A stretch of 64,000 nucleotides of DNA from JBHBQE01 sp041776485 (lineage in GTDB: Bacteria; Bacillota; Clostridia; Lachnospirales; Lachnospiraceae), in contig JBHBQE010000016.1 in NCBI GenBank assembly GCA_041776485.1, positions 38,577 to 102,576 on the forward strand. The letters run 5' to 3'. The notes under the pieces are model-generated. The model was not told the DNA's origin. It ran no database searches and worked only from the letters and a program-made list of their open reading frames with translations. Positions 58,355 through 64,000 of the stretch are shown in pieces (positions within the stretch are counted from its first letter, which is position 1; each line of letters starts with the position of its first letter). Both the position numbers and the translations under genes were made by a program.

Positions 58355-61234
58355 CTAATTAATATCCTCCATTAAAAGGCTTTCAAATTCCTCCATGGAA
58401 ATCAATACTTTTCTTGGCTTTGTCCCTTCTTCAGCCCCTACAACTCCAGCCTCAGTTAATTGATCCATAATTCTGGCAGCTCTGTTAAATCCTATTTTAA
58501 AATTACGCTGAAGCATACCGATGGAGCCTTTTTCCTTTTCTATTATAAGCCTGCCTGCATTTTCAAAATATTCGTCTCTGGATTCATTGAAAGAGGCGCT
58601 TACTTCATTTTGCTCTTTACTTTGAGTATCAGAAAGGTGTTTTTGTATTTCATCTTCCTTGGAATTGTCATTTCCCGGCATATTATTCGCCTTAATAAAG
58701 TCGGTTACTGCACTTACTTCATCATCTGATACAAACGCACCCTGCACCCTTATTGGCTTTGAATAACCCTGTGGGAAATATAGCATATCTCCCTTTCCCA
58801 AAAGTTTCTCTGCACCGTTCATATCAAGTATGGTTCTGGAATCTATACCGCTAGTAACTGCAAAGGCTATTCTTGAAGGCATATTCGCCTTAATTAATCC
58901 CGTAATTACATTTACGGAGGGTCTTTGGGTAGCAATAACAAGGTGGATACCTGCGGCTCTGGCAAGCTGTGCGAGTCTGCATATAGACTCTTCCACCTCA
59001 GAGGAAGAAACCATCATTAAATCGGCTAATTCATCTACAATAACAACAATTTGAGGTAATATATTATGTATACCATGCTCATCTGCAAAGTCTGGAGAAG
59101 AAATTTTTTTATTGTATCCCGCCATATCCCTAACAGATAAGTCTGCAAACTTTTTATACCGGTTGTTCATTTCATTAACTGCCCAATTTAAAACACCCGC
59201 TGCCTTTTTAGGATCACTTACAACCGGAGTCAGTAAATGGGGAATACCGTTGTATATACTTAGTTCCACCACCTTAGGGTCAATCATTATAAATTTAACC
59301 TCATCAGGAGAAGCATGATACAGTATGCTCATAATAATTGTGTTTATGCATACAGATTTACCACTGCCTGTAGCACCGGCTATCAGCACGTGAGGCATTT
59401 TTGCGATATCGGATATTACTATATTTCCGCTTAAATCCTTGCCTGCACCGAAGCATATTCTGGACTTATTGGCAGTAAAGTTATGATCTTCAATTAAATC
59501 CCTAAACTGTACCGTTTCCACACTTTTATTTGGAACCTCTATACCTACTGCGGATTTTCCGGGAATAGGAGCTTCAATTCTAATATCTGCCGCTGCTAAA
59601 TTAAGCTTAATATCATCAGATAAATTCATTATCTTAGATACCTTAACTCCCTGACTTGGTATTAGCTCAAACCTTGTAACCGAAGGACCGTGGCTTATAT
59701 CGGAAATAGTTACCTCTACACCGAAATTACTAAGGGTTGTAACCAGCTTATCGGCAGTTTCATTTAAGCTTTCATTATCAAATGCTTCATATCTCTTTCC
59801 CGGTATTAATAAATCTATAGGCGGGAAAACATATTTTGGCTTCGTATCCTGTATATCACTGTTAGAAGCTGATAGATGAACCACATTTTCGACAGGTTCC
59901 GTATTGTTCTGTGGTATAGGCTCAGTTTCTCTATTAATAGGAGTAGCCGAAACGCTGCTGTTTTCCGATACTCCGGCAGGTATGGCGGTATCGGAAAAAT
60001 CCTCAATCCGCATTGGATTAATCTCAGATATTTCATCATACTCTGCAATTGGTTCAATTTCCGAAATAACCTCCGGTTCCGAAATCGAAGCTGTTCCATC
60101 AGCGGGTGAAATCCTATAGGTGTCCTCCGGTATGGGATCATTTACACCGTATATATTTTCCGTAACAGAATTTTCCATGGATATTTCAGACAGTCCCGGA
60201 CTTAATATAGACTCTAATTCCAAGCTTTCAGCTTCAAAGCTGGAATTTTCAGTTTCTTTTATATTATCAAAGGAAATTGTATCAGCTGTATCCTGTATTG
60301 GATTTATATTCTCTCCGCCGTAATTAGAATTACTATCCTCCTGTATGCTTTTGGGGCTTAGAGAAAAATGATCAATATTTGAAACTGCCTCCGTGGGCTC
60401 TGCCGATTCCATAGGCATGGGAACTATATTGACATTTTCTGTTGAATTTGTCTCTATGGAATTAAAATCAATCCCTCTAAGAGAACTATTCAGCCTTTGA
60501 GATTTCTTTGGATTTGATTTTCTTGCGAAGGCCTCCCTTACTCTGGAAATTGCGCTTATCTTATCGGTATTCTGAACATCTTCTGCTGTATCAGCAATAT
60601 CCTCATCAAAGGGAATTTCTTCATCAAACTCCTGAACATCTTCCTCATAATCCCTATCATTATATTTAGAGCTTCTTAAATTCCCTTTTGGCTTTCTTTC
60701 ACTGTTTTTTTTGACCCTGCTTTTATCCCTTTTGCTGACGAGATACTCAATAATGGAAACTCTTGTAATTAAAAGCAGAGAAAGCAGGATTGCAAAAATA
60801 TCTATAGCAAGAGCACCTGCTTTACCAAAGGCAGTTGAAAGTACAAAAGAAAGGCAGGCACCAAAAAATCCGCCTCCCATCTGAGTAGTTCTTCCTCTTT
60901 GGTATGCTTCAATGGGATTAAAAACATAATCCTTTCCCATAAGGGTAATTAGCTCAGCAGTAAAAAGCAAACATAAAAACAGGACAATTAATACTGCCAA
61001 ATCAAGCATGCTCTTATTTTTATTTATAATTAAATAAAAAATGCAGGCAAAAATAAAATAGAATGGAAAGATATATGCAACAATACCAAATATACCAAAC
61101 ATAAAGCCTGAGACCAGGTTTCCAACAAAGCCTCCCATTCCAATCAGACTGATAAAAATAAGTATGGCAGCAAGGATTGATACTATTAAGAATATATCCT
61201 TGCCGATTGATTTTTCTTCCTTTTTCCTTGCCAT
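58355..61234 (-). CDS. spoIIIE: DNA translocase FtsK/SpoIIIE
   Basis: Membrane-anchored DNA pump for chromosome segregation into the spore or across the septum. The 959 residues comprise four N-terminal helices (about 12-160), a long acidic, low-complexity linker (about 170-490, rich in Glu, Ser, Ile and Pro), the RecA-like motor (LIAGATGSGKSVCINTII near 618-632, DELADLMMV, ATQRPSVNVITGLIKANMPS) and the C-terminal winged-helix gamma domain (IGMLQRNFKIGFNRAARIMD). Whether it is the only FtsK-type protein is unknown. It overlaps glgA by one base. Confidence 0.96.
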   Translation of the reverse strand: MARKKEEKSIGKDIFLIVSILAAILIFISLIGMGGFVGNLVSGFMFGIFGIVAYIFPFYFIFACIFYLIINKNKSMLDLAVLIVLFLCLLFTAELITLMGKDYVFNPIEAYQRGRTTQMGGGFFGACLSFVLSTAFGKAGALAIDIFAILLSLLLITRVSIIEYLVSKRDKSRVKKNSERKPKGNLRSSKYNDRDYEEDVQEFDEEIPFDEDIADTAEDVQNTDKISAISRVREAFARKSNPKKSQRLNSSLRGIDFNSIETNSTENVNIVPMPMESAEPTEAVSNIDHFSLSPKSIQEDSNSNYGGENINPIQDTADTISFDNIKETENSSFEAESLELESILSPGLSEISMENSVTENIYGVNDPIPEDTYRISPADGTASISEPEVISEIEPIAEYDEISEINPMRIEDFSDTAIPAGVSENSSVSATPINRETEPIPQNNTEPVENVVHLSASNSDIQDTKPKYVFPPIDLLIPGKRYEAFDNESLNETADKLVTTLSNFGVEVTISDISHGPSVTRFELIPSQGVKVSKIMNLSDDIKLNLAAADIRIEAPIPGKSAVGIEVPNKSVETVQFRDLIEDHNFTANKSRICFGAGKDLSGNIVISDIAKMPHVLIAGATGSGKSVCINTIIMSILYHASPDEVKFIMIDPKVVELSIYNGIPHLLTPVVSDPKKAAGVLNWAVNEMNNRYKKFADLSVRDMAGYNKKISSPDFADEHGIHNILPQIVVIVDELADLMMVSSSEVEESICRLAQLARAAGIHLVIATQRPSVNVITGLIKANMPSRIAFAVTSGIDSRTILDMNGAEKLLGKGDMLYFPQGYSKPIRVQGAFVSDDEVSAVTDFIKANNMPGNDNSKEDEIQKHLSDTQSKEQNEVSASFNESRDEYFENAGRLIIEKEKGSIGMLQRNFKIGFNRAARIMDQLTEAGVVGAEEGTKPRKVLISMEEFESLLMEDIN

Positions 61235-62706
61235 TAATCACCAATCAGGAAATGATACAGCTCCTCATATTTTTCTCTGGATTTTTTCCATGAAAAATCA
61301 GAGTTCATTCCCCTTTCAACTATTTGATTCCACCAACGTTTTCTTTCAAAATATACAGTCTTTGCATAGTTAACCGTATCTAAAAGCTCCTCCCCATTGT
61401 AATTCAAAAAGGAAAAACCGTTACCTGTATTTTCGTATTCATTATAGGGTATAACTGTATCCAATAATCCACCGGTGCCCCTTACAATAGGAACCGTTCC
61501 GTACCTTAATGAAATCAGCTGGGAAAGTCCGCAAGGCTCAAATCTTGAGGGCATTAAAAAGGCGTCACAGCCCGCGTATACCTTTTTTGAAAGTTCCTCG
61601 GAATAAAATATATTTGCAGAAAGCCTTTGAGGATATTTCCATGCAAAATGCCTGAAAGTATTCTCGTATTTAGCTTCTCCGGTACCCACCACAATAATTT
61701 GGGTAAATTCGTCTAATATTCTTTCCAAACAGTAATTTATTAAATCAAAGCCCTTTTGGTCAGTAAGTCTGGAAACTAAACCGATGGTAAATTTCCTGGA
61801 ATCTACAGTTATTCCCAATTCATCCTGGAGCCTTGTTTTATTTATTTTTTTATTTCTTCGGAAATTTTTTATATTGAAATTTCTATATATATCCTTATCT
61901 GTTGACGGATTATACAGATCATAATCTATTCCGTTAACTATCCCCTGCATATCAAAATGCCTTGAGGACAGGAGTCCGTCTAAGCCCTCCCCGTAATAAT
62001 ACCCCTGTATCTCCTGAGCATAGCTTGGACTTACTGTAGTAATATAATCAGCATATACCAGTCCCCCCTTAAGCATATTGGCATTTTTATTAAATTCAAG
62101 CTTATCTGCAGTAAAAAGACTGTCATCAATCCCCGACAGACCCTGTATGGTTTCAATATCCCAAATACCCTGAAATTTAAGATTGTGAATTGTAATAACA
62201 GTTCTAATGCCCCAATAAAACATATTTCCCATAAACATAGTTTTAAGGTATACAGGGATTAATCCGGTCTGCCAGTCATGGCAATGGATAATGTCCGGTT
62301 TAAAGCCCACTACAGGTAAAATGGAAAGTGACGCCTTTGAAAAGAAAATAAATTTCTCAATATCCCACCTGTCCTCAGAATAGGGGTAGAAGCAATCAAA
62401 ATACTCTAAATTATCTATGAAATAATAGGTAATGTCATTATAGCAATATTCCTTAATTCCAACATACTTTTCACCTGTTTTATCCCCAAGCTGCATATTA
62501 AACTCACCAATATGCTTAAATTGATTTTTAAACTTATCGGGGATACAGGTATAGCATGGAAGCACAACTCTAATATCCCAATACTTACTGTCAAATTCCT
62601 TGGGCAGCGCTCCCACCACATCAGCCAAGCCTCCTGTTTTAACAAAGGGAACACATTCGCTTGCTGTAAATAAAATTGAATTCCTACACTCTTTTGTATC
62701 ACTCAT
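61234..62706 (-). CDS. glgA: Glycogen synthase (ADP-glucose type, GT5)
   Basis: Extends alpha-1,4-glucan chains. The 490-residue protein shows FTASECVPFVKTGGLADVVG near the start (the KTGGL sugar-nucleotide motif), HCHDWQTGLIPVYLK, TIHNLKFQGIW, VNGIDYDLYNPSTD, GLVSRLTDQKGFDLI and PSRFEPCGLSQL. I start it at 62706 with an eight-base overlap of yebC (ATGAGTGA); the longer frame runs inside yebC. The other glg genes are not nearby, and its place in a housekeeping run after yebC is unusual for a glycogen gene. Confidence 0.94.
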   Translation of the reverse strand: MSDTKECRNSILFTASECVPFVKTGGLADVVGALPKEFDSKYWDIRVVLPCYTCIPDKFKNQFKHIGEFNMQLGDKTGEKYVGIKEYCYNDITYYFIDNLEYFDCFYPYSEDRWDIEKFIFFSKASLSILPVVGFKPDIIHCHDWQTGLIPVYLKTMFMGNMFYWGIRTVITIHNLKFQGIWDIETIQGLSGIDDSLFTADKLEFNKNANMLKGGLVYADYITTVSPSYAQEIQGYYYGEGLDGLLSSRHFDMQGIVNGIDYDLYNPSTDKDIYRNFNIKNFRRNKKINKTRLQDELGITVDSRKFTIGLVSRLTDQKGFDLINYCLERILDEFTQIIVVGTGEAKYENTFRHFAWKYPQRLSANIFYSEELSKKVYAGCDAFLMPSRFEPCGLSQLISLRYGTVPIVRGTGGLLDTVIPYNEYENTGNGFSFLNYNGEELLDTVNYAKTVYFERKRWWNQIVERGMNSDFSWKKSREKYEELYHFLIGD

Positions 62707-63427
62707 CCCAGTTATGGAAAACCTCCCGTACATCATCATCCTCATCTAAAAGAGCAAGGATTTTCTCTATATTTTTGATATGCTCCTCATCCTTAAGCTG
62801 TACATAATTTTGAGGAAGCATTTCAACACCGGCGTCCGCCATTTCAATATTTTCTTTTTCTAAAGCCTCCCTTACCCCGGAAAATTCGGCAGGGTCTGTG
62901 GTAATAATAAATCCCTCCTCCTCTTCGGCAAAATCCTCTGCTCCATAATCTAATGCCATCATCATCAAATCATCAGAGGAAATGGAAACAGCCTCCTTAT
63001 TAATAACTATCTGTCCCTTCTCATCGAACATGTAGGACACACAGCCCTGAGTTCCTATACTGCCATAGCCCTTGGTAAAGGCATTTCTAACATTGGCAGC
63101 GGTTCTGTTTTTGTTATCGGTAAGTGCTCTTACAATAATAGCTGTTCCTCCTGGACCATAACCCTCATAAGTAACCTCTTCATAATTAACACTTCCCATA
63201 TCTCCTGCCGCTTTTCTGATACCTCTTTCTATGGTATCTCCCGGCATATTATTCGCCTTTGCCTTGGCAATAACATCACGAAGTCTGGAATTATTGTTGG
63301 GATCAGGTCCACCCTCTTTAACGGCAACTGCAATTTCCCTGCCTAGTATGGTAAATATTTTCCCCCTTGCCGCGTCGTTTTTTTCCTTTTTGTGTTTAAT
63401 ATTTGCAAACTTTGAATGTCCTGACAT
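62699..63427 (-). CDS. yebC: YebC/PmpR family translation or transcription regulator
   Basis: A 242-residue YebC-family protein: MSGHSKFANIKHKKEKNDAA split over residues 1-20, GREIAVAVKEGGPDPNNNSRL, AKANNMPGDTIERGIRKAAG and YEGYGPGGTAIIVRALTDNKNRT. Some members regulate transcription and others relieve ribosome stalling at prolines; the sequence does not decide which. It is the first gene of the 20-kb run, with a promoter at 63463-63491 and GGAGG before the ATG. Confidence 0.95.
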   Translation of the reverse strand: MSGHSKFANIKHKKEKNDAARGKIFTILGREIAVAVKEGGPDPNNNSRLRDVIAKAKANNMPGDTIERGIRKAAGDMGSVNYEEVTYEGYGPGGTAIIVRALTDNKNRTAANVRNAFTKGYGSIGTQGCVSYMFDEKGQIVINKEAVSISSDDLMMMALDYGAEDFAEEEEGFIITTDPAEFSGVREALEKENIEMADAGVEMLPQNYVQLKDEEHIKNIEKILALLDEDDDVREVFHNWDE

Positions 63428-63462
63428 GAAACCTCCTTTATGTATTATCTACATATTGTGCT

Positions 63463-63491
63463 ATTCTACCACTACTCACCACTATATTCAA
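63463..63491 (-). promoter_or_regulatory. Promoter of yebC and the genes downstream of it
   Basis: Minus strand: TTGAAT (63486-63491), a 17-base spacer and TAGAAT (63463-63468), about 35 bases before yebC, immediately after the terminator of the gene upstream. Confidence 0.65.
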
Positions 63492-63492
63492 T

Positions 63493-63530
63493 AAAAAAAT
63501 TATCCCCGATTTATCAGGGGATAATTTTGT
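63493..63530. terminator. Rho-independent terminator of the repeat surface-protein gene
   Basis: Arms AAAATTATCCCC and GGGGATAATTTT pair perfectly around a nine-base loop, and seven T follow on the minus strand. It ends transcription from the gene at 63570-64000 just before the yebC promoter. Confidence 0.9.
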
Positions 63531-63569
63531 AAAATAATTGACTTAATAATTCGTGCAGATAATATAATT

Positions 63570-64000
63570 TTATTGAGCCGTTCTTCTCTCATTCACACCG
63601 TAATTAATATAATGAATATAATAGGATTTCATATCACTTCCAAAGGCAGCCCGTAAATCCTCATGATTAGCCTGATATACCCATACATTAAATTCAGGTC
63701 TGGCAATCCTTCCCTCTGCCATTCCATATACTATAAAGTGATTTAATGTGGCTTCCTCATCACCATTAAATGCGGCCTTAATATCCGGATTATTATCAAG
63801 ATAATAGTTATAGTCATATACCGGGGAATAATCCGCTCCGTTAATACCGGAAATGGGATCGGTAATGGTAGTTACATCTACGGCAATCCTTCCTTCATCA
63901 CAGCCATAGTTCATAAAGTGTAAATAATATGCCTTTAAATCCTGTTTAAATACAGATCTTAAATCACCATAGGCATTTTTGTAGGAATTGACATCAAACC
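63570..64000 (-). CDS. C-terminal part of a repeat-containing surface protein (start beyond the window)
   Basis: The minus-strand frame is open from the stop at 63570 to the window edge, so the start lies beyond 64000; an internal ATG at 63914 is not the real start. The visible 143 residues hold three degenerate ~37-residue repeats of the pattern Y...NPDLRAAFG.D...YY.HY..YG..EGR, for example YLDNNPDIKAAFNGD, NHFIVYGMAEGRIA and HYINYGVNERRTA. A linker (VDVTTITDPISG) separates the first two. Such repeats occur in secreted proteins of Lachnospiraceae, often as cell-wall-associated modules. Function and full length cannot be judged. Confidence 0.75.
   Translation of the reverse strand, partial: FDVNSYKNAYGDLRSVFKQDLKAYYLHFMNYGCDEGRIAVDVTTITDPISGINGADYSPVYDYNYYLDNNPDIKAAFNGDEEATLNHFIVYGMAEGRIARPEFNVWVYQANHEDLRAAFGSDMKSYYIHYINYGVNERRTAQ

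Noticed and set aside
1..64000. tRNA, rRNA, CRISPR array, insertion sequence or prophage
   Set aside because: I looked through the intergenic gaps, which are short, for cloverleaf-like sequences, spaced repeats and transposase- or phage-like proteins, and found none. The only dispersed repeat is the 65-bp element, which has no coding capacity.

Overview
The window reads as a chromosomal housekeeping segment of a low-GC, Gram-positive anaerobe of the Clostridia, most likely a motile, spore-forming Lachnospiraceae species. The reasons are: spore-associated genes (gerW, spoIIIE, a spoVB-type flippase); a complete six-gene Rnf complex; Prp-processed ribosomal protein L27; the short HisG plus HisZ pair; a chemoreceptor; and, at the right edge, a surface protein made of ~37-residue Y/D/NPD...YG..EGR repeats that I associate with this family. 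AGGAGG-type ribosome sites and TTGACA/TATAAT promoters fit. I saw no phage, transposase, CRISPR, rRNA or tRNA. Almost every gene is on the minus strand. The exceptions are a small membrane protein (536), rqcH (19786) and rpmB (25575).

Layout by position (minus-strand transcription runs right to left). 1-840: a frameshifted small gene and a divergent orphan membrane protein. 951-1973: rplU-prp-rpmA with its promoter and terminator. 2025-4458: a single chemoreceptor gene with a run of 11 G near its start. 4575-12072: hisZ-hisG-hisD-hisB-hisIE followed by two radical-SAM-linked genes, from one good promoter. 12080-19707: yicC-gmk-rpoZ-rimO-pgsA-pncC-rsmD-coaD-coiled-coil-rlu, then a 65-bp repeat and recU. 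19786-26176: rqcH, recG, fakA, an Asp23 gene, rpmB and gerW. 26237-30082: zapA-ftsW-pbp-DUF2953-gerW. 30116-35314: sppA-RDD-proB-miaB-ruvA-ruvB. 35372-36896: a GAF protein and an HD-GYP protein. 36989-42220: rnfCDGEAB. 42310-43872: a beta-propeller-like lipoprotein. 43980-63491: a nearly gapless run yebC-glgA-spoIIIE-zinc-ribbon protein-phoH-degenerate pgpH-ybeY-[65-bp repeat]-DUF3048-spoVB-like-baiN-like-mutS-mutL-miaA-ynbB. 63570-64000: the repeat surface protein, cut by the window edge.

The genes serve ribosome and RNA maturation (L21, L27, L28, Prp, YbeY, RsmD, RimO, MiaA, MiaB, Rlu, RqcH), DNA repair (RecG, RecU, RuvAB, MutSL), division and envelope (ZapA, FtsW, PBP, PgsA, flippase), histidine synthesis and energy conservation (Rnf). 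Stop and start codons overlap by 1-20 bases at most junctions, so translational coupling is the rule.

The least ordinary items are: a PgpH-like membrane protein whose HD-domain metal ligands are mostly replaced; a HisI-HisE protein carrying an extra domain that resembles a half HisF barrel; the G11 tract in the chemoreceptor; a 65-bp palindromic repeat present twice with two mismatches; a cysteine-rich tail on RnfE; and a structured hairpin downstream of the rnf genes that folds better as plus-strand RNA. All family assignments rest on motif recognition by eye, not on database searches.
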